Below the pieces are notes generated by a model. That model was not told the origin of the DNA. It was given only the letters and a program-made list of their open reading frames with translations, and searched no databases. 15,910 nt of DNA from Bacillota bacterium (GTDB lineage Bacteria; Bacillota; Clostridia; Lachnospirales; Lachnospiraceae). The position numbers and the translations under genes were made by a program. Location of the stretch: the NCBI GenBank assembly GCA_023428655.1, contig JAEYXC010000063.1, forward strand, positions 1 through 15,910. The letters run 5' to 3'. Each line of letters starts with the position of its first letter. Positions within the stretch are counted from its first letter, which is position 1. Below, piece after piece: positions 1 to 6,930 of the stretch.

Positions 1-1
1 A

Positions 2-151
2 ACCGGTGATGTACCAAGCCCTATCAATACACCGAAGGGATGTCCTTTTGCAGGTCGTTGTCCGAAGGCAACGGATATCTGTAGACAAGAAAAACCGGCA
101 TTAGAGATGAAGCAAGGTCATCTGGTAGCTTGCCACCATGTAGAGAAATAA
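2..151 (+). CDS. Oligopeptide/dipeptide ABC transporter ATP-binding protein, C-terminal end (partial)
   Basis: Only the last 49 codons are present; the gene begins before the window. The translated tail has the cysteine-rich signature that closes OppD/OppF/DppD/DppF-type ATPases: GCPFAGRCP, then DIC, then a proline-containing stretch and a terminal ACHH. In the family this oligo_HPY-type extension follows the ABC ATPase domain, which energises import of peptides (or, in some members, oligosaccharides) from the cytoplasmic face of the membrane. The Walker and signature motifs lie outside the window, so the substrate cannot be judged. The stop codon is followed within about 20 bases by a strong terminator, so this is probably the last gene of its operon. 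Family assignment is secure; the choice between OppF, OppD and DppF is not. Confidence 0.85.
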   Translation, partial: TGDVPSPINTPKGCPFAGRCPKATDICRQEKPALEMKQGHLVACHHVEK

Positions 152-172
152 TAATAAACAAATAACCTTAGG

Positions 173-205
173 AAAGAGGAGCTGTTAATAACAGCTCCTC
201 TTTTT
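173..205 (+). terminator. Rho-independent terminator after the ABC ATPase gene
   Basis: A perfect 14-bp stem (173-186 with 190-203) closes a 3-base loop (AAT) and runs directly into a T tract. It ends transcription from the ABC transporter operon 21 bases after its stop codon. Confidence 0.93.
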
Positions 206-374
206 GTGTATGAACTACGCTTTCGGTAGCCTTACTTGTCACATTTGGGCAGGTTATTATGGAGAGAATCATAAAAATTCATCGTTTGAATATGAATGTG
301 ATAGAAATACAATCTTTGCTGTTTGAAAAGAGGAAATGCTGTAAATCGAAAAACCAAAAAATTCCAATTATTGG
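206..374. other. Intergenic spacer with no recognised gene
   Basis: This is AT-rich sequence between the ABC operon terminator and the promoter of the sortase operon. A 39-codon open frame (259-378) exists, but it has only a weak AGG upstream and runs into the -35 box of the next promoter, so I do not call it. Nothing else recognisable was seen. Confidence 0.5.
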
Positions 375-403
375 TTGAAATTAAGGGATTACCACTATAT
401 AAT
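375..403 (+). promoter_or_regulatory. Sigma-A-type promoter of the sortase/sugar-transferase operon
   Basis: TTGAAA (375-380) and TATAAT (398-403) are separated by 17 bp. This is a near-consensus housekeeping promoter and the only good one seen upstream of the five-gene operon starting at 734. Transcription would start around 410, giving a leader of about 320 nt. Confidence 0.75.
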
Positions 404-409
404 TTATAT

Positions 410-733
410 AATAAAAATTGGTACTAGTATCAATAGATAGATCTGGGAATAGGATAAGTCAGTGCCTTCTTCCGTAATCTTGGCGAGATATTTTAGCCGG
501 AATCAAGATCGTCTATTACCAAGAGGGGTGATTGTGCCATTCGTTTCGCTTACAATTAAAAAGGAAGGAAAGGAATCGGAATGGCATCGAATAATTTGAC
601 GCGGAGAGAAATATGAATTGTTGAGCGAAAAATATTCATAGCAGGTGGGATGCATCCAAACAAAAGATGGTTGATAGCAAAAATACGAAGGTTGAAAAAT
701 ATGTTAGAGATTCTGAAAGTGTAGGGATGTAGC
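410..733 (+). other. Long 5' leader of the sortase operon, with potential RNA structure
   Basis: About 320 nt separate the predicted transcription start from the first clear gene. Several complementary segments are visible. TGCCATTC (535-542) pairs perfectly with GAATGGCA (579-586). Around 468-510, TTCC/GGAA and ATCTTG/CAAGAT can pair in mutually exclusive ways, both around a shared GGC/GCC core. A 24-codon basic open frame (650-724) ends nine bases before the first gene but lacks a well-spaced ribosome site. I do not recognise a known riboswitch; a cis-acting leader RNA is an inference from length and pairing. Confidence 0.4.
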
Positions 734-1450
734 ATGATATCCAAGTTGAGAAGTTACCGTGTGGAGGAAAAGGTTAACATAAAAAAACTGATGCCTCCAC
801 TATTAATGAGATTAATTATTGTATTTATTATTTGTTTTATCGTTTTTGCGAGAGCCCTGGCAAATCCAGATCATAAAGAGACCAGTATACCCGTGTGGTC
901 AACAGTGAGTGGTATAAATCAGGAAGTAAGAGCTGAAACAGAGGAGGAGGTTGTAAATTATTTATCAAAGATCCTTCGGTTGCTTGCGATACAGGAAAAC
1001 GGGAGAAGAAAAGAAGCGCTATTCGGCTTACTATTGAATAAAATAAGGGATCGGATCACAGACATGCCGGATGAAAATCTAGAACTATTATATAACCGAG
1101 TAATGGATATGCAGATGATTATCGATCAAGAAAAAGCCGGAGAATTTATGAACATGTCTTTAGAAGGCAGAAGACTCATTATTTACATATCAAATGATAT
1201 ATTTGAACTATCTGGTTTACAAGTAACGATTAATCTGGATGGTGAGATCGAAAAAATAACAGATTCGACGGGTGTATTGGTATACTCACACACTCAAGCG
1301 GACCTTTCAGGGATTCAAGGGAAAGGATTGGTAATTGTTTTGTCCATTATTCTCTTTGCTTTATTAGTCTGTATTTTGATCGCGAAGAAAAAACAATTAT
1401 TTAGGAAGGAAGTGATATACGATGGGCTTAATAAAAAACAATATGCCTAA
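734..1450 (+). CDS. Secreted or membrane-anchored protein of unknown function (sortase operon gene 1)
   Basis: The 238-residue product has a basic N-terminus, a hydrophobic segment at about 24-43 ending in ARALA (possible signal peptidase site), a mainly helical external region (about 65-160), a short beta-like stretch (about 163-186) and a second hydrophobic helix at about 198-217 followed by KKK and a basic tail. The layout fits a type I membrane protein exposed outside the cell. The beta-like stretch, with its D-x-TG turn just before the C-terminal helix, resembles the equivalent part of the product at 2961-3593, so the two may be distant paralogues. No LPXTG-like motif is visible here, unlike that second protein. 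The start is uncertain: the site before 734 is weak (TAGGGA). The next gene begins inside this one by 29 bases, suggesting translational coupling. I do not recognise a named family. Confidence 0.75.
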   Translation: MISKLRSYRVEEKVNIKKLMPPLLMRLIIVFIICFIVFARALANPDHKETSIPVWSTVSGINQEVRAETEEEVVNYLSKILRLLAIQENGRRKEALFGLLLNKIRDRITDMPDENLELLYNRVMDMQMIIDQEKAGEFMNMSLEGRRLIIYISNDIFELSGLQVTINLDGEIEKITDSTGVLVYSHTQADLSGIQGKGLVIVLSIILFALLVCILIAKKKQLFRKEVIYDGLNKKQYA

Positions 1451-2843
1451 TAGAAGTCTTTTGGCAATTGATATTTGCTGCATCCTTATCTCCTTCTTAT
1501 TGGCTACCTGGATTCGCTTTGGAGTATTTTTGGAGCATTTTTTTTATATGCAGATGTATGACATTGCATTTGTGGTGATAATATCGCTTTATATTGCCAT
1601 TTACTATTTATCCAATACCGTCCACAAATTCTTCAAGAGAGGATTTATCGAGGAATTGTTCTCTGTGTTGAAGCTGAACCTGACTCTAGCAATCACCATT
1701 ACATCGGTGTTATATCTGTTTCAGGAGGGAGGCTCATTTTCGAGATTATTCTTTCTGTGCTTCTTTGTGCTAAATACCTTAATCACCTATACCGTCCGAC
1801 AATACTATAAAATTTATATATTGGCGGTTTATCGCAAGAGTACCTCAAGCTCTAAAATAATGATAATGACAACCTACGATCAGGTAAAGAATATTCTGTC
1901 TCGTATGCATAATGAAAATGAGTGGGAATTTGAAATAACTTATCTAACCATCCTTGACCTGGACCTGGTTGGGCAAAGGATTGAGGGGATTGAGGTAAAG
2001 GGAAATGTACATAACATGTATGATATCGCTAAGCTGGAAGTGTTGGATGGGGTTTTTGTACATATTCCTGGGGATAGCTCCTTGAATATCAACTTGGATG
2101 ACGTTATTTTCCGTTTTCAGAACATGGGTGTTACAATCAATCTGAGTATTAATACCTTTGGTTTAAAGATTCATGAAAAGGTGGTACGGGAGATGAGCGG
2201 TTATCATGTTCTAACCTTTAGCTCGAGGCTTTTTGATGAAGGACAGATGTTTATTAAGCGTGCTACGGATCTGGTTGGTGGCTTGGTGGGATGTGTAATT
2301 ACAATACTTCTCATGATATTTATAGCTCCTGCAATCCTCCTCGAATCCCCGGGGCCGGTATTATTCTCACAGACAAGAATTGGTCGAAATGGAAGACGCT
2401 TTAAAATATATAAGTTCCGATCCATGTATATGGATGCAGAGAAGCGGAAGCAGGAATTGATGGTTTATAACGAAATGAATGGTCTGATGTTTAAGATGAA
2501 AAATGATCCAAGAGTTACAAGGGTGGGGAGGTTTTTACGGAAAACAAGCCTGGATGAATTTCCCCAGTTTTTTAACGTGTTAAAGGGTGATATGAGTCTG
2601 GTAGGAACAAGGCCTCCAACAGAGTCGGAGTTCCTGCAGTATGAAAGCCGGCACAAGCGAAGATTGGCTTTAAAGGCCGGTGTTACCGGGCTATGGCAGG
2701 TCAGTGGTAGAAGTGATATCCATGATTTTGAAGATGTGGTTAAGATGGACCTGGAGTACATTGATAAATGGTCCATTGCCATGGACATAAAAATTCTACT
2801 TAAAACATTAGGTGTTGTTCTCTTTGGTAGAGGAGCCAATTAA
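1422..2843 (+). CDS. Polyprenyl-phosphate sugar-1-phosphate transferase (exopolysaccharide priming enzyme)
   Basis: The 473-residue product has the architecture of WbaP/CpsE-type enzymes. Four N-terminal membrane helices (about 13-33, 47-65, 84-101, 107-125) precede a cytoplasmic nucleotide-fold-like middle domain (about 143-260) and the bacterial sugar transferase domain (about 275-473) with its own hydrophobic hairpin (about 283-307). Family motifs are visible: FKIYKFRSM, KTSLDEFPQ with the catalytic Asp378-Glu379 pair, GDMSLVGTRPP, and GVTGLWQVSGRS. Such enzymes move a sugar-1-phosphate from a UDP-sugar to undecaprenyl phosphate, the first step of surface polysaccharide or glycoprotein glycan assembly. 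The sugar cannot be read from sequence. AGGAAGGA lies 11 bases before the ATG, and the gene overlaps the previous one by 29 bases. No further glycosyltransferase, flippase or polymerase is in the window, which is odd for a priming enzyme. Confidence 0.93.
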   Translation: MGLIKNNMPNRSLLAIDICCILISFLLATWIRFGVFLEHFFYMQMYDIAFVVIISLYIAIYYLSNTVHKFFKRGFIEELFSVLKLNLTLAITITSVLYLFQEGGSFSRLFFLCFFVLNTLITYTVRQYYKIYILAVYRKSTSSSKIMIMTTYDQVKNILSRMHNENEWEFEITYLTILDLDLVGQRIEGIEVKGNVHNMYDIAKLEVLDGVFVHIPGDSSLNINLDDVIFRFQNMGVTINLSINTFGLKIHEKVVREMSGYHVLTFSSRLFDEGQMFIKRATDLVGGLVGCVITILLMIFIAPAILLESPGPVLFSQTRIGRNGRRFKIYKFRSMYMDAEKRKQELMVYNEMNGLMFKMKNDPRVTRVGRFLRKTSLDEFPQFFNVLKGDMSLVGTRPPTESEFLQYESRHKRRLALKAGVTGLWQVSGRSDIHDFEDVVKMDLEYIDKWSIAMDIKILLKTLGVVLFGRGAN

Positions 2844-2960
2844 TTGTTAATTCCAAGTGGGCAAAAGGGTGAATAAAAAAATAGCAATAGGGTTAAAATT
2901 TAACAATAGAGTGAAGGAAATCCAGACATAATTTTGACAGTAGAAACGGAGACTGAGCGG

Positions 2961-3593
2961 ATGAAGAAGAATTATTTGTTGATTTTTATTTTAACCCTAT
3001 TATTAACCTTGACTATTTCAAGTAATGCAATGGCTGCAACGGGAATCTCAGCTGCGGAGCAGTTAATCTTGGACAAAATGAAGGAAGGCGCAGACATTAA
3101 CGGGGACAAGAAATATCTTTCGTCTGCTTATGTTAATCAGGCGGAAAATGAATTCCTTCGTAATAAAGTGGATTTGACGAAGGAGCAGGCAGAGTTCATT
3201 ATAGCAAAAATTGATGAAGCGATTGCAGTAATCTCGGAAGTAGGAGCTGTGGATATTGCCAATATCCAGAATTCGGAGGTTGCATTTCAATTATTATCCT
3301 TAGTCGGTGAAGTTGCCAATGAGGTAAATTATGAGGTTTCCGTAGATATTGCGAATCGAAGCATCAATGTAACGAATCCGGAGGGGGATACCGTTTTTAT
3401 AGCAAAGAATACGGTAAATGAGACCGGTAATACAAGCGGAGATGCGGTTTGGATGATTATTTTAATCCTGTCAATCCTTAGTATAAGCTGTGTGCCATTG
3501 TTGCTATTCCATATCATCAATCGAAGGAATGAGCAGAGGCTTCGATGGAATGGACATAATAAAGCTCAGTCAGGGGCGTTTTATGAAGAATAA
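2961..3593 (+). CDS. Secreted protein with a C-terminal sorting-like signal; candidate sortase substrate
   Basis: The 210-residue product has a classical signal peptide (basic start, hydrophobic core, SNAMA cleavage site near residue 25). A helical external domain follows (about 28-122), then a beta-like stretch (about 124-150), the motif VNETG at 152-156, a hydrophobic helix (about 163-186) and a basic RR-containing tail. VNETG has the x-x-E-T-G pattern of sortase sorting motifs but lacks the usual LP, and the tail after the helix (about 24 residues) is longer than usual. The sortase gene starts before this one ends (11-base overlap), supporting a substrate-enzyme pair. I chose the ATG at 2961, with GGAG nine bases upstream, over an in-frame TTG at 2934 that has no ribosome site. 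The enzymatic or structural role is unknown. Confidence 0.78.
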   Translation: MKKNYLLIFILTLLLTLTISSNAMAATGISAAEQLILDKMKEGADINGDKKYLSSAYVNQAENEFLRNKVDLTKEQAEFIIAKIDEAIAVISEVGAVDIANIQNSEVAFQLLSLVGEVANEVNYEVSVDIANRSINVTNPEGDTVFIAKNTVNETGNTSGDAVWMIILILSILSISCVPLLLFHIINRRNEQRLRWNGHNKAQSGAFYEE

Positions 3594-4341
3594 AATCATT
3601 CATATAATGCCATATCTTTTTATGCCGATGCTTTTATGTTTGTTGTGCTATTGCCTGTTTTCCCTTGTTTTGACTCCGGTCCAGCGCTTGATTGATACAA
3701 CACTTGTGATTTCTCTGTCGGATGAGACGCCAATTCCCTTTTATGAACTAAAGACGATATATAAAGCAGATACAATACAGGAAACAAGAGTTTATGAGGC
3801 TGAGTTATATCAACCCACACCTGATATAACGGATATTAATGAAGATAACAGTACCAATATCGAAGAAGTAGTTAGGATCAATGAGATCCAATTTCCTAAA
3901 CTAGGGGAACATTATGGCATGATATCCTGCGAGAGAATTAATCTGGAGGTGCCCGTTTATTGGGGTGATACGAAAAAGATATTAAGTACAGGGGTTGGGC
4001 AATTTATGGGAAGCTTCCTTCCCGGGTTTAATCGTTGTATTTTATTATCTGCTCATAATAATACCTTCTTTAAACCTCTGGAAATAATTCAGGAAGGGGA
4101 TATTATTAATTATTCAACCAATTATGGTGAATATCAGTATCTTATTGATGAAGTATCGATTTTAAATACGGGCGATGCAGAGGAAATGCTTGAGCATGTC
4201 CTTGGCCGTAATGGAGAAAAATTAATTATGTATACCTGCTATCCCTTTCGCTCCAATGTAAGTAATAAGGAGAAACGCTTATTTGTGTATGCTAATAAGG
4301 TTTCAGGTCCGGAAGTGGAGATGGCATATGGGCAAAATTAA
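3583..4341 (+). CDS. Sortase family transpeptidase
   Basis: The 252-residue product has an N-terminal membrane anchor (about 8-31), a variable stalk (about 40-105) and a C-terminal sortase domain. All three catalytic residues are visible: His158 in LLSAHNN, Cys219 in LIMYTCYPF (matching the TLxTC pattern) and Arg232 in KRLFVY. Sortases cleave a sorting motif in secreted proteins and transfer the protein to the cell wall or to another protein. Size and single N-terminal anchor fit class D/E-like enzymes better than pilus-type class C, but class is an inference. The ATG at 3583 has AGGGG six bases upstream and overlaps the preceding gene by 11 bases; an upstream in-frame start at 3490 would lie deep inside that gene. 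The following gene starts 14 bases before this one ends, so enzyme, likely substrate and the next membrane protein are translationally linked. Confidence 0.9.
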   Translation: MKNKIIHIMPYLFMPMLLCLLCYCLFSLVLTPVQRLIDTTLVISLSDETPIPFYELKTIYKADTIQETRVYEAELYQPTPDITDINEDNSTNIEEVVRINEIQFPKLGEHYGMISCERINLEVPVYWGDTKKILSTGVGQFMGSFLPGFNRCILLSAHNNTFFKPLEIIQEGDIINYSTNYGEYQYLIDEVSILNTGDAEEMLEHVLGRNGEKLIMYTCYPFRSNVSNKEKRLFVYANKVSGPEVEMAYGQN

Positions 4342-5239
4342 ATGTGGTAAGGAGCAGCTTGTCATAAAAGTGAGGCAAGCTAGCTTTGTGATACGTAAAA
4401 TACTTTATTTTCTAATTACCTTTTTATCATCCCTCTTACTTGTAGGAGTCGCAGTATTTACTGCCCTAAGCTGGAGCCTTGACTTTAATCGAATAAGTAA
4501 GGTTTTGGATAGCAGTAATTACTATACGAATCGAGCCCAGGAAATTGAAAGCGATCTTAAGATCATTACAATGCCGACAAGGCTGGGGTTGGAGATATTG
4601 GATGGGGTAATTATAGAAAATGAGATTCAAGAGGAAATTAAACTACAGCTCCTGAATGCTTTTCATAATAGAGATACTCAAGTTAGTCCTGAGAAAATGA
4701 AAGACAGATTAAGGGATAAGCTAAATCAATATCTTGAGAAGAGAGGTGTTTCCTCGGATCAAGAATTATCCCTATATATTAATAATTATATTAATTCCGT
4801 ATCGAATTGGTATTGTCATAGTCTGAAGATACCTTTAATGGATGATATCATCCGATCCATCAATAATCATCGGCTGCTCTATTCTTTGGTGATGCCTGTA
4901 ATGATTGGGCTTATTTTGATTATGATGCTTCTGTTATATCGATGGAATTCCTTTCGAGGCTTTATCTTTTATGCCTACAGCAGTTCACTGGCTACGGCGC
5001 TGATGCTTGTAGTATTATGGAGGGTTATGATAAAAGGAATAAGCTCCGGGTTGCAAATAACGCCGAATTCTCTGAAGCTGTTTTGTGGTGAGTATCTTCA
5101 CGCTATTTCCCATAGCTTATTCAACTTTAGTATTCTATTTGTACTTTTATCCCTTATTCTATTGCTGGCAACAAGAGCCTCTAAAATCAAAATACTGCCT
5201 AAGCTTAGGAAGCAACAAAAGAATGAAACTCGGGGATAG
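4328..5239 (+). CDS. Four-helix membrane protein of unknown function, sortase-linked
   Basis: The 303-residue product has one membrane helix near the N-terminus (about 24-48), a long, mostly helical, charged, probably extracellular domain (about 50-183), then three more helices (about 184-204, 210-232, 262-282) and a basic tail. No enzyme motif or known domain is recognised. Its ATG has TGGAG seven bases upstream and lies 14 bases inside the end of the sortase gene, so the two are probably co-translated and may act together at the membrane, for example as a sortase partner or sensor. It is the last gene of the operon; no convincing terminator follows directly. Confidence 0.78.
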   Translation: MGKIKCGKEQLVIKVRQASFVIRKILYFLITFLSSLLLVGVAVFTALSWSLDFNRISKVLDSSNYYTNRAQEIESDLKIITMPTRLGLEILDGVIIENEIQEEIKLQLLNAFHNRDTQVSPEKMKDRLRDKLNQYLEKRGVSSDQELSLYINNYINSVSNWYCHSLKIPLMDDIIRSINNHRLLYSLVMPVMIGLILIMMLLLYRWNSFRGFIFYAYSSSLATALMLVVLWRVMIKGISSGLQITPNSLKLFCGEYLHAISHSLFNFSILFVLLSLILLLATRASKIKILPKLRKQQKNETRG

Positions 5240-5279
5240 ACGATGCAGTGGGGGATGAGGCCTTCCTCTCTCTAGTAAA

Positions 5280-5390
5280 TTAACTTAGTATTTTGGATAA
5301 TGCAGCAATAATTCCAATCCAAAGTAAAATGCTAATCCCAAGTCCATTAAGGATACCTTTATAAAATTTAAACTCGTCGTCCGGCTTCAT
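5280..5390 (-). CDS. Small single-helix membrane peptide (36 residues)
   Basis: A short minus-strand gene reads from 5390 down to a TAA at 5280-5282. It has a textbook ribosome site, AGGAGG, five bases before its ATG. The product has a charged N-terminus (KPDDEFKFYK), one hydrophobic helix from about residue 13 to 31 containing an IxLLWIGIIAAL core, and a short KILS end. This fits a one-pass small membrane protein. It is convergent with the sortase operon and stops 40 bases from it. No homologue is recognised; small membrane peptides of this type often modulate a larger membrane protein, but nothing here identifies a partner. The good ribosome site and clean hydrophobic design argue for a real gene despite its length. 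Confidence 0.6.
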   Translation of the reverse strand: MKPDDEFKFYKGILNGLGISILLWIGIIAALSKILS

Positions 5391-5822
5391 AGAACCTCCT
5401 GTCCTATCATGATTTTTCTATGTTATGATTAGTATTAACTTCTCGGAACAAATCATTCAGGTAAAAATCATTTAGAGCCTTTTATGACTATGTCCATCGA
5501 CAAATTTGAGTAGGGTTAGATGGGTAAAATAAATCACTCTATTCAACATGATCAAAAATACAATGTATTGAAGTTCAAAAGCAGCAGGGCGTGTCCTTGC
5601 TGCTTTTTATGTATCGAGATGGGAGGAGTCGCGATGAAGAATAGGATTGAAGAGGAGGGATTGCATTAAACGAAGTACATTACATAATAAGGAGCTTTTT
5701 TCAGGAAATTTACCTGTTATCGAACCGGATGGGTCAGTGTAGTAGTTCGGTTCAATGCAGCATGGATGGTAATTACCAAGGATTGTTTTTAAGTAAATAA
5801 CTCAAGATATTTAGCTAACACT
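5391..5822. other. Intergenic region before lacI-1
   Basis: About 430 bases hold no convincing gene apart from sites listed separately. A terminator-like hairpin lies at 5577-5608. A 49-codon open frame (5520-5669) passes through that hairpin and has a poor ribosome site, so it is not called. A loose inverted repeat (CGAACCG near 5720 and CGGTTC near 5747) is present without obvious role. Confidence 0.45.
5577..5608 (+). terminator. Rho-independent terminator
   Basis: The stem AAAAGCAGC-A-GG pairs with CC-TT-GCTGCTTTT with one bulged base around a six-base loop and ends in five T residues. It lies about 340 bases downstream of the sortase operon, which has no closer good terminator, so it may end that transcript. 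Confidence 0.7.
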
Positions 5823-5850
5823 TTGAAAAAATGAAATAACTTGTTATAAT
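5823..5850 (+). promoter_or_regulatory. Sigma-A-type promoter of lacI-1
   Basis: TTGAAA (5823-5828) and TATAAT (5845-5850) are separated by 16 bp. The promoter lies about 40 bases before the chosen lacI-1 start at 5891. It also rules out an upstream in-frame ATG at 5849, which falls inside the -10 box. Confidence 0.75.
5836..5847. promoter_or_regulatory. Palindrome overlapping the lacI-1 -10 box (possible autoregulatory operator)
   Basis: ATAAC-TT-GTTAT is a perfect 5+5 inverted repeat in the promoter spacer, running into the -10 box. Its GTTA/TAAC half-sites match those of the operator-like GTTAACGATAAC near the manA promoter, but in everted order. A repressor bound here would block the promoter; autoregulation is an inference. 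Confidence 0.4.
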
Positions 5851-5890
5851 GAAAGTGATTTACATTTTACTGGTTGGAAGGATACCTGCT

Positions 5891-6928
5891 ATGGGAAAAA
5901 ACATAACAATGAGGGACGTTGCTAAGCAGCTTGGCGTCAGTACGGTGACGGTATCAAAAGCCCTATCGGATCGGGAAGGGGTAAGCGCCTCCGTAAGAGA
6001 GATGATTAAGAAAAAGGCGGAAGAGATGGGCTATCGATACAATGCTCTTGGTAAGAGCATGAAGGAGAGCAAGAATTATAATATAGGCATCCTGGTTGCG
6101 GATCAATTCATGCATGAGAGTGCTTTCTATGCTAAGATGTACCAAACGATTGCGAAGGAGCTTTTAAGCTTTGATTACTTCGGAATTCTTGAGGTGGTAA
6201 CGGAGGAGGATGAAAGGGAGGGGGTGCTTCCCCATATTCTACAGAATAATAAGGTGGATGGGATTATTGTGCTTGGGCAGATGAGCGGCGCTTATCTGGA
6301 TCAAATCGAGGCAGCGACAATTCCCTATGTCTTTCTGGATTTCTCCAACGATCATTTTAAGGTAGACACTATTATCAGTGACAGCTTTTATGGTTCCTAT
6401 GAGATTACAAGTCATCTGATACGTATTGGGCATAAGGAGATTGGCTTTGTCGGCAATATTGATGCGACCACAAGTATTATGGATCGTTATATCGGATATT
6501 ATAAGGCCCTAAAGCAGAATCGTCTCGAGATCAGAGAGGACTGGATTATCAGCGATCGCGATGAGCATGGCAGATTTACGAAGATAGTGCTTCCAAATAA
6601 AATGCCGACTGCATTCGTATGCAACTGTGATGAGGTGGCTTACCATTTTATTCTGCAGCTGAAGAAGCTGGGATATCGAATTCCGGAGGATATATCGATT
6701 GTTGGCTTTGATAATTATATCTATGCAACCCTCAGTGATCCTCCTATCACTACGGTTGAGGTGAATGTAGAGGCCATGTCGGAGGCGGCAGTTGATTCCA
6801 TACTAAAGAGAATAAAGCAGCCGACAAAGGACTATGGTAGAAAAGTGGTCAGTGGCAGAATTATTTATCGAGCCTCGGAGAAGCCACCTCAAGGCCTTGC
6901 TTTCGGTCCAAGACCGAAGACAAATTAG
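5891..6928 (+). CDS. LacI-family transcriptional regulator 1
   Basis: The 345-residue product starts with a LacI helix-turn-helix (about 6-25: MRDVAKQLGVSTVTVSKAL) and a hinge containing YNALGKSM. A periplasmic-binding-protein-like sugar-sensing domain follows from about residue 60, with the typical late motifs DISIVGFDN and PPITTV. In this family, binding of a sugar or sugar phosphate changes affinity for a palindromic operator. The gene lies immediately upstream of manA, the epimerase and GH130-1, with an operator-like site next to their promoter, so it probably controls mannooligosaccharide use; its inducer is unknown. The start at 5891 has GGAAGGA eight bases upstream. A hairpin formed by TTCGGTC/GACCGAA lies in the last codons but has no T tract. 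Confidence 0.92.
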   Translation: MGKNITMRDVAKQLGVSTVTVSKALSDREGVSASVREMIKKKAEEMGYRYNALGKSMKESKNYNIGILVADQFMHESAFYAKMYQTIAKELLSFDYFGILEVVTEEDEREGVLPHILQNNKVDGIIVLGQMSGAYLDQIEAATIPYVFLDFSNDHFKVDTIISDSFYGSYEITSHLIRIGHKEIGFVGNIDATTSIMDRYIGYYKALKQNRLEIREDWIISDRDEHGRFTKIVLPNKMPTAFVCNCDEVAYHFILQLKKLGYRIPEDISIVGFDNYIYATLSDPPITTVEVNVEAMSEAAVDSILKRIKQPTKDYGRKVVSGRIIYRASEKPPQGLAFGPRPKTN

Positions 6929-6930
6929 GA

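Noticed and set aside
259..378. 39-codon plus-strand open frame in the first intergenic gap
   Set aside because: It has only a weak AGG upstream, and its end overlaps the -35 box of a strong promoter.
410..733. Cyclic-di-GMP or other known riboswitch in the leader
   Set aside because: None of the conserved sequence cores of the GEMM classes or of other riboswitches that I can recall is present.
556..744. 62-codon minus-strand open frame in the sortase operon leader
   Set aside because: It has no ribosome site, no recognisable product and runs antisense through the leader and the start of gene 1.
2934..2939. Perfect TTGACA before the VNETG protein gene, as a promoter -35 or as a TTG start
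   Set aside because: No -10-like sequence follows at 16-18 bp, and no ribosome site precedes it; the ATG at 2961 is better supported.
5520..5669. 49-codon open frame with a CPCC cluster before lacI-1
   Set aside because: It reads through a clear terminator hairpin and its ribosome site is poor; the cysteines come from the hairpin's GC-rich repeats.
5849..5851. Upstream ATG as the lacI-1 start
   Set aside because: It lies within the TATAAT box, before any possible transcription start.
6902..6920. Terminator at the end of lacI-1
   Set aside because: The TTCGGTC/GACCGAA hairpin is within codons and is not followed by a T tract.
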